Shown here one piece after another: positions 1 to 14,100 of a stretch of 64,000 bases of DNA. Each line of letters starts with the position of its first letter. Positions within the stretch are counted from its first letter, which is position 1. Origin of the DNA: Protonemura montana (taxonomy: Eukaryota > Arthropoda > Insecta > Plecoptera > Nemouridae); assembly GCA_947568835.1 (NCBI GenBank), contig OX387602.1, positions 9,909,021 through 9,973,020 on the forward strand, written 5' to 3'. Under the pieces are notes generated by a model. The model did no database searches and had not been told where the DNA came from. It worked only from the letters and a program-made list of their open reading frames with translations. The position numbers were made by a program, and so were the translations under genes.

Positions 1-935
1 GCCTTCGTATCTGTTGGTAGGGTATAGGTGAGTTAACAAGACTTAAATTAGGGTGATACGTTTATTGAAAATAAACACTATTTGTATTAGATAAGTAAAA
101 TCTGGTTGGTGCACTTGTGCGAATTATATTTAAGAGTTTCAATCATCCATATGCTTGTTGGTATGATATATTTGTTCGTGCACTGGTATGTAAGCTTTAA
201 ATACACCATCGATGCATCTTTAACAAGGTATTTTTGTAGCGAGGTTAATTATCTCTGAAATCTTGTCATAAAATTGTAGTGATTCTTTACATCCAACCTC
301 TAGATTTCTCTGAATCCAAGTGATAGTGAGCCAAATATTGAAAGTTTACCGTGATAAGTGCATTTGACATTAGATTGAGAATAAACAACCTTTAAAAACA
401 ACATGTAGGCGTGAAAATTGAACGTGAAATAAAGACGCAATACCTAACTAAAAAAATCTTAAAACAATGCAGGAAAACGATACAATTCGAATGTGAGGTC
501 TATACCACCATGCGGGAACTCATGTTTAATATTGATGACAGCTGGCGTTCGTCACCGGTCATGATTACATCTAAATAAAACACGTGATTAGATTATCGAC
601 AATCACAATAATGAAACCGGACGATAGGGAACTACTGTGATGTAATATCACTCCCCCATGCTGGATTCTACATCTAGTTGTGCGATGATAGGTGTAGGGG
701 TCGAAAAGTTCACTAGCTATCTAGGAGAGGTACCCTCGACAACGCCCTCGGGGTCTGTAGGCACGGTATGGTCTCCCTTCTCGTCGGTTTCGTGGGGCTC
801 CAACAGGGTCGTAGTTCCTTCTTTCTTTTTTTGGAGCTTGCGGTATTGTTTTGAATTGCAATAATCGCACAGCGTCTTGTTCCCTAAGGCATGTTCATAA
901 TGGAAGATTGTGGACTGGAATTTAGTTGTCAAATT
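1..935 (-). mobile_element. 3' end of an LTR retroelement (pol-like tail, polypurine tract, LTR)
   Basis: Read on the minus strand, an open frame of about 70 codons (932 to 717) ends in a stop. It is followed by a polypurine run GGGGGAG at 657-651, and immediately after that by TGATATTACATCAC, which looks like the start of a 3' LTR at 650. A minus-strand AATAAACG near 67-60 could be the LTR polyadenylation signal. The LTR seems to fill most of 650 to about 12, but its far end is not certain because the window stops there. The short frame has a Cys pair and a Lys/Arg-rich stretch and then an acidic tail. I do not recognise it securely; it sits where the Pol C-terminus would be. The element lies in the same orientation as the thioredoxin-module gene and probably inside its next intron. 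Confidence 0.45.
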
Positions 936-1163
936 AGCTTTTTGATTTGCCCCAAATGTATTTATTTAATTTTTTTTTTAGTAGAGTCATTAGACTTTTA
1001 GAGTCGGAAAATGTATGACTTATTTTTTTTTACTTGAAATTTTTTTTATTTTTTTATTTAGCATCATCAATTGGGTGGCAAATGAAAAAAAAATGGTTGA
1101 TGACCAAAATAAAAAGTTACTTTAAAGTAAATCATTATTCGAACACACCCTGTATAGACTTAC

Positions 1164-4100
1164 AGAAATAGATGGCTAAAGAAGAATCCGCCTTGTGGAT
1201 CAACTTGAGCAAATCATCTCCATCCAGAGCCTCTATCACTTCTCCCGAAGGATCTTTTTGCGTGAGCAGCCAATTAAGAATCTGTTCTTCGTCATAAAGA
1301 TCCCCGGCGTAGATGACTGGCTCTTTGGAACCCATCTTAAAGAAGAGGACTGCGGGCAGAGCGAAGACGCCGTACTCCTTCGCCATCGTCTTGTCGTCGA
1401 TCTTGACGAAGTTGATACCAGCGCCGTCGGCCTCATCGTCGATGTGCTCGATTTCGGCCAGCACCCTGTCGCACTGCTTGCAGTCGCTGCTGTCTGGAGA
1501 CAGGTGGAGGCGTTAAACACACAAAACAATGGATGCTAGGAAAACACTTCTGCCACTGCAATTGGCATTGGAAGATAACTTGTATTAAGCCCAAAGCTAT
1601 GACAGAGAATCAGAGGTACCTATTAGTTCTATGGAATGACCACAAGAACCCATTATTATGTGACCTTTTCCGTTGCGATGGTTATCTTATCTTATATCGG
1701 TTGCAAAAAACTATTGAACCACAACTTGCACGTTACATTAGTTACAATATTTTACATTAGCCCTTGTTTTGGGCCAATCAATTAAATCCTTGCCTCCTCG
1801 GAGACAAAAACATATTGAAACATGTACTCATTTTAAAATGGCCACCAATAAAGAGAACTAGTAAAATTTAAAATAATTGGCTAATCTTAATAAATTAAAT
1901 GGAACTCACAGAAAAATACCGCAGTGTAATCAGAAGTTTGACGAATTTTCTGGAACATTTTCCTGTTGACGCGCTCGATGTGATCCGTCATTTCCATATT
2001 TTCCGGACTTGTTAGCCAGTCCAAGACCTCCTCATCGTCGTCAATGTCTCCGTCGTAGTTGATGTATTTTCCTTTCCGGAAATAGGTGATTCCAGGAGGA
2101 TTGCGATATCCGTATTTCTTGGCCATTAGCCGGTCTTTTGACTTGACAATCTTGATCCCGTACTCAGCTGCTTCGTCGTCAATCAGCTCGATGTGTCTGA
2201 GGACTCTGGGAGATTCGGGGTTCTCTTCACTGTCTGTGGACAGCGACCGGGTGGAAACATTAGTATGGTACGTGCCAAAAACTGAGGTGTATTGATGTTA
2301 AACGTTTTCAAGTGGTAATAAGGATGGCATTTGTTCAATTCGTGTTAATCTTGTAGAAAGCGACTTTTCAACATTTCAACCCGTCTTGACTTGACCATCT
2401 TAGCTGTGTTACCAACTCACATCCCCTTCCCATTAGGCAAATACCACGAAAAGTATTGCAAGCAATGCTATAAGTTTAATAACGAAGCCCAATCAATACA
2501 TTCTGACAGATAATATGTTTTCGAGGTGAGTATTTGCTTGGCCAAGACCCGTTGTTATAAATCGATGCCCCTGAGTTTTTTTGATACACTATAACCACCC
2601 TCGGAACACCCGAATAGCAAGAGGCTTGAGCAAGAACGATGAGAAAGGTGCCAACTTACAGAAAACTACGGCAAGGAACTCCTTTGTCTCAATGTATTTG
2701 TAAAGCGTCTCTCTGTCAATTTCTTCGATACTGACGTCTTCCTTTTGTTTAATCATCCAGTCTAATACATTACCCTCGTCGAGTAAGTTTCCTGAAAAAG
2801 AAAGTGAATGACATTATTACTTTGAGCATATTTCAATGGGATTCTTTCAAGAAAAATAAAACTATAGCAAACCAAAAACATATTCTGGAAGAATTATTTT
2901 TTACCTCAGTGCTGGAATGGCTAAGTTTGAGACGTAACTAAATAAAAGCAAGGTGGTGCTTAGCTTTAGAGAAACAATATACTCGGCGAAAGTTTAGTAA
3001 TTTTAGTACATTATACAAAACAAATTTATTTTTTGTAATATGTTACAGGAAAATATGACGACGACAGTTTTCCAGGCTAGTCGAGCGAAGTGATGTTTCT
3101 CGGTTTTCATATGCCCAGTCCTGAAGGGTACATTTGTCTGTTATTTGGGTTTAAATTAGGTGTTTGTTATGAAGAAAAGATGGTTTACTATATAACATGT
3201 GGTCTATTGATTATGACGGTAGCTTGGGTCACATACAAAAGCTAATTATCTTTCTTCTTAAATAGATTGAAAACCAAGAATCACAGAAATAAGAGAAAAT
3301 ACACAGTATTTGCATAATTAATGCAAGAAACGATGAAAATTATGCTTAATCCTTAAATATTACGTGAAGTTTAATTTGATGCGTGCAAAGTTCATTCTCT
3401 TATATGCATTTTCCCAAATAAGTATAACCGTGAAGGTTGAACAGATTTACGACAGTGACGATTTGAAAATAAAAATATGATATGTCCAAGAAAGGTAAGT
3501 AACTTCCCTCACCGATGATAGGTGCCGGAGAAAACAAAGGTGAGAAAATAGAATTTAAAAAATAAATAACAATAATAACAACAACAACATAACAACATAA
3601 CAACATAAAAGAGAAAGTGATGTAATGGCTAAGTCTTTCTTTTGCAAGGTGGTTAATCATAAGGCCTACTCTATGCATGTGGACAATAGTGCATGATTGA
3701 TTTGAGTGCAAGAGATCAGACGACGGCTGGATCGATTCAGCCTTGGCAGTTAAGCTCCCACAAGCGAGGCATTCGATTTACATAGCAAAATGTTTGACTT
3801 GTACAACAAAGAAGATGATGCTTTTTCCTTCCAGCAAAATAAAATTAGTTCCTCCGACTTATTGCTGATTTAGGATGGTAAAAGCTAAACAGTAACTAAA
3901 AATTGTTTTCAATTTCAAAACAAAAACTATTTTCTTAAAAAATAAAATTACCACCATCTGAAATATTTAATAATACCCCAATATCCTTTCTTTCCTTTCT
4001 TGACCTTCTCGATTTTATCGGTCTGCTTATCTCCTTTCCCCTTTCCAGCATCTTTTTTCGGATCTTTCCCAAGCTTGGTGTCCTTATCCTTTGTAGCCTT

Positions 4101-4959
4101 CAACGGGGACGCCACAGGCGTCGCTCCCTGCTTAGGTTTTCCTCCAACGACGCTCTTAACTCCGGGGTTGGACCACTTGCCGGTCGTGGGCGCCACTTTT
4201 TTGGCGGAACTCGGAACCTCTTTGGCCTTCTTCGAGGGTAGCGTGGCCTTAGTGGGGCAGCACTGGTAGGGCTCATAGGATGGTTTGGGGAGAGTGACTT
4301 TCCCTCCAAGACCAATGTTGAAACAGCCATCGCCTGCAGCAAAAACATTGAGTCAGTGACTGAATTCTGCAACCCAACACTGACTTCCTAATTTTCATTC
4401 TTTCATCTCTTTCGTCTGTGTTTTTTTGCAGTCATTACAATACTTATTTACGATTAAAATATAACTAAATAATTATTTTATCCCGACATAACCTGAACAC
4501 ATCCACTTGTTAGTTACTGTTTAAAACTTTACAGTACACAAAACGCAAAAAAAATAAAAAATAAAATTGTGAGAAAATCCGAAACAAGTGATTCTGACTG
4601 CAGACACAAGAAAAAAGATTTTGCTTAGTTTATAGAGATAAGAATGAAGCTGCTCTAATCGTATTCTGTGTTTTGCTTTCAACTGCTGCGGACGACAGCT
4701 GTTAGATTGGCCTTTGCGCCATGCAACGTAAAGAAGAGTGATCAAGTGCAGAGAGGTTCATGCAGTGGTTGGAAAGGTGAGATTAGAACGTAACAGTGGC
4801 CAGAGGCTGCAGGGAGGAAGTTCCGAGATGGCAGTGACAGTGGTAGGACTGGAGCCCATGGTAAATTTTGATTGATGTTTTGTATTCTGTCTTCTCTTCG
4901 GAATCGACGAGCTGAAATTACCTGCAATCTTTTTCACAATAACATCATCATCATCATCA

Positions 4960-5003
<44 letters not shown>

Positions 5004-5010
5004 ATCATCG

Positions 5011-5044
<34 letters not shown>

Positions 5045-5070
5045 AACAATCATCATCTTCATCACTGTCG

Positions 5071-5125
<55 letters not shown>

Positions 5126-8100
5126 CATCATCATCGTCATCATCATCGTCGTTGCCTGAGTAAAATTAGTGATGAGCAAGAGATCATGCAAAACAGAGAA
5201 GGATGCACATAAAGCAATTTTACAGCAGAAGACAGAGAAGTGAATTATTTGTGTAGTCTTCGTGAAATAGTACAACATTCAAGAGATAGATTTCTATAGC
5301 TGAAAATTATGATTGTCTACTACTTTATACACTAAGCCAAAGTTTAGCACCACACAACGATTCGGAGTACCACAATATTTCAATCAATAATTTGAAAGCT
5401 AAGTATAGCCTGGGAGAGTCTCTTACTTTTTTGTTCACTTATCCATTCCAGCACTTTGCGTCCATTCTTTTTAAGTTTACCTAAAAATTGTAAAATGCAC
5501 ATTTTTTTAAAATACAAATGAAGGCATTGTACAACTAAGTTTTGTACTGGAGCGAATTTTGCCGCTTTTTTAAATTCTAAAAAAGAAAATGGGAAGGTTC
5601 ATTGGATATATTGGCATCCTTGGCAATTGTCATTGGAGAAGCTGAGATACCTGTATGTTTGCATTAAAATAAAGGTTATCCAACTAGGTGAAGTCATTAT
5701 CAGCCAAGTAAGAAATGTCAGGTTTGGCAATAATAGGTTGTTTGTAATAACTTTGGAAAATCCTGGCAAACTATTATACAATTGGCATAGGAATGACAGC
5801 CAGAATGTTTGCCAACATATCACAAGATATTACATATTGAAATGTAGTTATTAACAATTGCTGCATCTCAAGCTATTATTAACGGAAGATTGAATGTGTT
5901 TTGACATGCCTGGCTTGTTCCCATCTCCCGTGCTTACCGTTGTACATGATGGGTACTCCTGTTTCATAGTATACCAGCGCCGGGAAGCTGAAAATCCCGA
6001 TTTCAGACGCCAACTTTGAGTCTTTGCATTTCACAAATTGTATGCCAAGATCGTCAGTATCGTCGTCAATCGTTTCGAGCTCCTCCAGAATTTCAGGACA
6101 GGTCTCACACTTATCGTCGTCTAGAACAGTAAGGTTATTATTCGAACTTTTCCGTAGAAAGCAACTCAGTTCTGCTTCAAGTAATCTCTGAAGGTCCTGA
6201 TTGGCCGTTTTATGTATCGACTCTTTAAAGCTCAAGATTTTCTCAGAATAAAACGGTTGCTAGCTTAGAAATAAATAGTCTATCAGATCAAGAAGCACGA
6301 ACGATTTGTCGTCAGATTCTCAGGTAATGAGATCCAGACAAGAAGAACGTTAAAGATAAAATAAAAATATTTGTTCTGAAGAAAAGACTCCATGCCCGCC
6401 ATCAGATTTGAAGACAAAGGGTTCCGACTTTTGCAATTAACAGAAAAGAAACAAGTTTCAAGAATAATCTGAAATGCTGAGCAAGTAAATATATTTATAC
6501 ATTTATCGTGGTACTTACAGAAGAACACAGCGAGATGCTCGACTTCGCTAATCAGATCTCTAAGCGTTTTCCTGTCGACATTCTCAATGACGTCAGGGGT
6601 GGACTCGTGAAGGTCCAACACCCACTCCAAGATTTCCTCTTCGTGCATCAGATCTCCCTGGTAAATCTCTCTAAACTTGTTCCGGTAGAACACCAAAGCT
6701 GGCAGAGTAGCCAAATCGTATTCCTTATCGATGCCTTCGTCAGACGTCTTCACAAAGTCAATTTCCTTTTCCTCGCATTCGTCGTCAATGTTTTCAAGTT
6801 CACTGATGATCTTTTGGCTTTTTTTGTCTCCTTCCTTGTCTATAAATTAGTAAAAAGAGAAATGACTTTCCTACATAGTGACACAAACCACAAACGATAG
6901 CAACATTAAATTTTGAACAACTAGAAGAAAAGTGCTTACAGAAAAAGACGACTACGTTGCTGTTATCCTGTAAAGTTTTCTCCAACATTTTGCTATTTAC
7001 TTCCTCGATGCGTCCAGCAATCTCAAGAGTTTCAGGATCTGTCAGCCAAGACAGGACTTCATCTTCATCCTCGAGATCACCTAGAACCAGATTAAACATT
7101 TGCGTTAGCCATTCATTAAAGACCCATGCAAACAGAACATGATAAAAATGTACGCACCTTTAAATATGAGAGGATCTTTGTTCCTAAAGAAGGCTAATTT
7201 AGGGAACTTCATGATTCCATTCTTCTTGGCCAGAGCGGTGTCTTCAGTAGTAACAAAAATAATGCCTGCTTCGTCGAGTTCATCGTCAATATTTTCTAGT
7301 TCCTCTAAAATGTTATCACATTCTTGGTCCTCTTCGCATTTTCCACCTGGAGAGAAAAGTCGTCAGATGGAACTTTTTCGGAATGAAACAAATCCTGCAG
7401 ACTCTACGAGTTAGCAAACTAAAGATTTTTTAAGGGCTGTGGGCACTGACAGTAGTGGATGATTATACACTTTCTCCCAAGGTTGAATCAACAGACAACA
7501 TGAAATAATAACAACGGAATGACACTTACTGAAATAGACTACGACATACTCGTGCTCATCAATAAGGTCCTTCAGGATCTCGTCTGACACTTCTTCAATG
7601 GTAGCCGTGTTCTTCTGCTCGACCAGCCACTTGAGCACCTCGTCCTCATTAAGCAAGTCTCCCTCGTAGATGGCTGGTATCTTGTCCTCGAAGTAGATGA
7701 TGGCGGGCAAGTGGTCGATCCCGTACTCTTTCGCCTCGGCGGGGTTGTCCATTCTCACGATCACAATGTCTTCCTTGTCAAGGTCGTCGTCAATGTTCTC
7801 AAGCTCGTTCAAGATTCGCATATCTTGTTTGTCATCTTTATTGTCTGCGAGAAGCAAAATATATATATATATATTTTTTTTTATGGTATAATGGTATGTA
7901 ATGGTATGGTATGTCAATCTGTGGTATAATTGATAAAATGCCAATTTTTGAAACTCTGTATTTGGCGAGACCTGTCGAGTGCGTATCATAGAACTAGGTT
8001 TGATTTCTTGATAGAACGATCACTTGCATAATTTTTATCTCTGTTGTAAACAGCTTGTGAACAACTATCGCGAGGGAAAGATGCACACAGCACATGTTTC

Positions 8101-11100
8101 ACTGCCTTTTAAAGATGTAAATTAAAGAAACTTCAGTTTTAATTTAATTAAATGTTGAAAAAATAAAATCTTCTGTAAAGAAATGAAGAATTTGTATTAA
8201 AAGAGCTGGTAACTTACAAAAAAGTACGACAAGATATGGGACCTTCTCAATCAGTTTTTCCAGCATCTCGTCGGTGATTTCCGGGATCTCACTGTGTCGC
8301 TTTTGATGCATCAGCCAGCCAAGCAGCTCATCCTCTTTCGTCAGATCACCTGCGTCAACATATTGAATCGATTAGTTTCTGGAAAGATGCACTTTTGGGG
8401 AACGCCTACATGAAGCATACTAAGTTATTCGTTAACCTTGAGTTCCGCTGACTGAACAGTGTGTAATAATCTTAGAAAAGATAATTTCTAATAGTGGATC
8501 AGTACTGGAAGATACGAAGGTATATTTTAGTTCAAAGTCAACTAGATCCTGATCACAAACAAAACCCCAAATATTTTGTAGAGGGTCTAAATTAATTAAA
8601 ATTGAATTTAAACTAAGACTAAAAATGTGAAATTCCACTCTTTGGGATTATTTAAATTCCAATTGGATTTTAGCTTTAATTAAACCGAAATTGGATGTAC
8701 AAATTTCGTAAAAGGAAAAATTGACTGTCATAAATGTTCCCCAAACATTTTTAGGAGGTTTGTATGAATTAAAATATAATTACAACTAAAATTAAAAATG
8801 TGAATTACTACTCTTGGGGATTTTTTAAATACTTATTGAATTTCGGCTTTAATTAAACCAAAAGTAGATGTAAAAATTTCGCAAAAGAAAAAAAGTACCT
8901 TCATAAATGTGTGGTATCCTCTTTTCGAAGTAGACGAGGGTGGGCAGAGTGTCGATGCCATATTCCTTTGCCTCGGCGTCGTTGTCAATCTTGACGAACG
9001 CTATGTCATTCTGATCGCACTCGTCATCAATGTTCTCCAACTCTGCCAACACTTTCTGGCTCTTCTTTTGATCCTTGTCATCTGAATAAATAAACCACAA
9101 GAACAACAATAGAGTAGCTGACTCTATTTCAGATAAAATGATTGCCAAGACAAGATGAATACTTGCATTCACTTTGGCAGACAATCCAGTTCACATGATG
9201 ACTCAATTTTTGCAACATTCGTCTAGTCTTGCAGTTGCAAAGTGTCAGAAAAGAATTTTAATTTGTCTTTTAAAATAACTAGCTTGCTATTGTTTCTGGT
9301 AATTATTTGGGTCATGTAATGTTTGTGGGACTATGCTGATTTTCTGCATTTAGTGGTGTCATATAAATTTTGTCTCCTGGTAACGTTACCTCGTATGAGA
9401 GTTAAGGGTTGGGTCTCTGGCAGAAGTGAACTCCATAAATGGAGCATATGACACTCTAACTTGGTCCCCAATCTTGAATAATTCAGTAGTGCTTTTCCAC
9501 TGTGTTCTTGGTAATGAATAATAACACTCTCAGATGCTAATTTTCACAACTATAAGTTTACCCTAACTCATGAACTTTCAAGACCTTTCTTATGAACTTT
9601 AAACTTTACAATTACAAACAATTTTACTTTCCGTCAACAAATTGAATGGTTGTGCAGCGACGCTATCGACATATCAGGAAGCTCAATCTATTGGTTAAAT
9701 TGAAAATCCATCCCAATTCAAAAACTAGCAGACATACTCACAAAACAATACGGCAACATTCGGCATCTTATCGATAAGAATGTCCAGCATTTCATCGGTG
9801 ATATCTTCGATCTCATCGCTCTTCGTCTGATGTTCCAGCCAGGTCAACACCTTCTCTTCCTCCTCGAGATTGCCGTCGTACGAGGTGGGGATACCCTTCT
9901 CGAAGTAGATCAGCGCCGGGATCTTTTCGATGCCGTACTCCTTGGCCTCGTCCTTATTGTCGATTTTCACGAAGACGACGCCTAGCACATCACATTCGTC
10001 GTCGATGTTCTCCAGTTCGTTCAGCACGCGTTGTGACTTCCGGTCGTTGTTGTCGTCTGATGGAAAAGGTGGGTAAGTAAATGTATGTACATTATGGCAT
10101 CGGTTGGCAAAATTCAGTTGGAGCCCCATAGGGATACGGTCCCTTCCGTTTAAACCCCACGAGAACAATTATTTAAAGTATTCACCATTTACATTTAATT
10201 GTTATTTAATTTCAATTTTAACTTGCATTTGAATTTAATTCACCCTTTTATGCATGTAATTTCAAAAAAAATCACAGTGTTCCACATAGCTATTGAACTG
10301 CACACATAGTTTTATCTGTGGCAGAAAGTGCATTAATTTAGATTAAAATAAACACATTTCGAGTTGGTGGCTTAGTCAGAATATCGCTTGAGTTCACATT
10401 ACATTTCATTAGATTCACATTAGATTTCATTAGATTCACATTAGATTTCACTTTTGATAGGAAAAATGTTTCTCTCAAAAGTATCCATTCAATACTGGGT
10501 AACAAGAACTGTGACTTTTTTATTGGATTTTTCATAATTTTTCCCCAATATTTCCACTGAAACATTGGAGGAGTTCCGCTCATTTTCATACGGTATTAAT
10601 TTATAACCTCAGACCCCTGTAATTCCTTAATTCGAATTTTGGCTTCATTACCCAAAAGCCTCACTTACAAAAGAGCACAGCCATGTTCTTCCCGTCCTTG
10701 ATGAGCCTGTCCAGCATCTCATCGGTTACATCCTCGATCTCGTCCTTCTCAAGCTGGTCGACCAGCCACTCGAGGATCTCGTCTTCGTTCTCTATGTCGC
10801 CATCGTACACGTTGGGGATGCCTTTCTCGAAGTAGACCAGGGCTGGGATGTCGTCGATACCGAAATCCTTGGCGGCCGAGACGTCGTCGATCTTCACAAA
10901 CTGGATGCCGTGCTTGTCGCAGTCGTCGTCGATCGTTTCCAGCTCAGAAAGAACCGTCATCGAGTCCTCGTCGTCGTTGTCGTCTGGAAGACCATCACTC
11001 ATTTAGGGGCCAATTCTCATTTGCTATTGTCTTATTACCTTTAGGGGAAATGTATAAGCTACCTCACACGAACTATTTATTTCATTTTAATTTAACGGGT

Positions 11101-14100
11101 TGTTTTTCTTTTGTTGATAAGTCCAAGATTATAAATAATAGTCCCTTAAACCTCAGTTGAAATGAACATTTGAATGTTTTTTAGCTTTCAGTGATAAAAT
11201 CACGACACCTCCACACAGTGCAGCTTAAATGAAAGCTTTCGATACCGCTTACACACTGAAGAGAATGGACCCGGTCACAGACATTTCGTTATAAAGTGCT
11301 AAACATTAATTTTCTTTGTCTAACTGATGAAATATGTTGATGAAGACTATTCTCATAAACTACAGATTATGTAAATGCGGAAAGAAAGGAAACAGCTGCT
11401 AAGCTTTCTGTGGGATTTAACTCACAAAAGAGAACCACCAGATTGTCGATCGATTCAATGAGAGTCTCCAGTGTTTTGGCTGTGACATCTTCAATAACAT
11501 CCTCCTCATCGCCGGTCGACTTGTTTTGCACCAGCCACTCGAGGACGTCTTCTTCTCGGGTAAGCTCGCCTGTAAATGCAGCATTAATTGTTAGCACACG
11601 CATGAACTATACTTTTATTTAGAGTAAGTAATAAAATAAATAGGTCTGGTCAGTACAGTCTAGAGAAAACATCATTGCACTTGCTTAGAGTATGGTCTGT
11701 TTCATACCTCGCTGCACGCTTAAAAAAATAGTCCTGAATAAATAGCTATTAACTGAAAAATACATTTTCTCTTCTTTGAGTTTTTGACTGTCATACGCTC
11801 TGTTGTTTCATATTTTAGGTTCTAATTAGATCCAATGACCAGTTGGTTGATTTTTGCACCAATTCGGTGCAAATAGTTCTTGATACAGCGATAGAAGTGG
11901 TAAAATTGCACAGCGGAAGCGTGAAAAGTGGAAGCTCCATACTTTGGTAGATGATCGGTATCTGGTGGCGATAGTAGACCAGAGCGGGTAGATTTCCCAA
12001 GTTGTATTCCTCTGCCAGACTTTCGTCTGCAATCTTGACGAAACCGATCCCGAGCTGATCCGCTTCGTCGTCGATGTTCTCCAGCTCCAGCAACGCCTTG
12101 GCACATTTCTTGCATTCCGGTTTGTCTGCAAACCATTTTAAGTTAGTTTCTGCTAAGGACTTGCATACAAACAGACAAGAAAAATGAGTAAATAGGTGTG
12201 CAAGAAGTTAAACCTGATTTACCAATTTCTTAAAAAGGTTCTATGATAAAAATGCAAAATTATTTTACAAAGCATTGATTTGCGAAAGGCGGTGTCTTTG
12301 GAATATATATCCTGTTAGCGCGTAAGAAATGATCTTGGCTCCGTTTCGCGTAGACAAAAGAATCTGCTATTGTATAGTAAAGAGAGAGGATGAGGCAAGT
12401 ATCGCATAATGAGGTGCGTCTGCCAAGATGGTTATTTCTTCTCCTAGCTTCGCCTCCCTTACCCCTTCATTCCACACCTTGAACCCAGACTGAATTGCTA
12501 AATTAAGACCATCGTAACTTTTAGTTGCCTGAGGAACCATTTTCACTGCTTGCCTGCTAATGTTCAATTGACAATAAAACTAATTTACTGTATTTTTATC
12601 ACACAGGTTTAGGCGGTATAAAGTCTCGACGGAATTTGTTTAGGGAATTATCTCCTTGCGTATATTTGGCTCATCTTTTCAACCGTGACGTATTTGTTGC
12701 ATTTTCTTGAATCGTTTTCATTCACGTGGGCCATGTACGTCAGAACAAAAGTGAAAATTTAGCCGTTGTAGAAAACTGCAGCCAATGAATGGGAGGCTAA
12801 CGTATAGTACTAACCATCAAGGTCCAAGAATTGAAAGAGAAAATTTGAAAACAATTTTAACTGATGTCAAGATTTAAGAACGCACAGAAAATTTTAATTT
12901 GTGTTAGGTGCTCGCACACCACAAAAATCAGTGACGAAAATCAATTATTTACATTAACTGTTAAGAACAAAAAATGGTTAAAAATAGAATAACTTAGAAG
13001 CTTGAAACCAGTAAGTAATAGTTTAACTAAACCTAACCCATCTCAATCTAAATATAGCGCTCAGTCCGCTTGCACTTTCAACTCATGTTAGATCCACTGT
13101 GCCAAAAATTTCAATAATAACGCTGAAATTTTATAAGATCAGATTCATGATCGAATCTGTAAAGCACAAACTTAAGCCTGGAAAGTTTTAAATTGAATTA
13201 ACATCCAAACAACTAAATAATCCACATCAAATAGGTATTTAAAAATCAATAAGGATAAATAAAATTACAGAAACCATCGTTAATAGCATAAGAAAGGGTG
13301 TTGTGAGTAGATAACTACAAGTAGGTGGTGTATTTTGTTATGTCAGGTAATTACACAATGTGTATAGCCTATAGGTAAGAAGCATTTTGATTATTTGCGG
13401 TTGGTGATGGAACTTGTATGATGTTGGTGTTCATACTCACTCGATGTGTTTGGTGGGCAAGTCTTCGCATCCGGACCTATTCAGACAAAACACTGTAAAT
13501 CGGCACAAGGAGTTCACAAGTAGGGTGACACAGAATGCACGGGGAGGTATCGATGAATTATGTGGAGGGATGACGGTACGCTGTTTTCCTGTTCAATTCT
13601 GATTGGAAACATAAAGCGGTTTTGCAACTTACAGAATAGCACTGCTACGTAGTCTGTGTCATCAACGATTTTCTTCAGGATTCTTGCGTTGACCTCCTCT
13701 ATCCTGTCAGGCAAATCCATTGCTTCTAAACTTGTAAGGAAATCCAGGACATTTTCCTCGTCCATCAGGTCCCCTGAAAAATAAAGTCAGATTCATCATA
13801 GATAAAATAGGGCGCAAAAAGCCTGCTCCTTTAAACAATAACAAAAAGAGTTATTGTGTAAAAATGAGAGGTTAAAAATATTTTTTTTTCTTTTAACACT
13901 TCTTTAGATTTATCACTTTTTGCTTTAACGTTTACCATTTTGGCTCAAACTTCTTTACTATATTTACTTTTTTATATAGGTCAGCTCACTACGATTGCGA
14001 CCGATTTTCCTTCGAGTTCAGACCTTAAAAAATCTATAAAACTATTTTGAAATTTGAACACGGCATAAAAACTGCCATCGCATTTAAAGAAGGTCAAGGT

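Noticed and set aside
3400..3711. 103-codon minus-strand frame with a hydrophobic stretch
   Set aside because: It overlaps a simple repeat, has no splice link to the gene and no recognisable motif.
4872..5278. Long open frames of repeated Ile/Val (plus) and Met/Thr (minus)
   Set aside because: They are other-frame readings of the GAT/GAC array. The frame that joins conserved splice sites on both sides reads poly-Asp.
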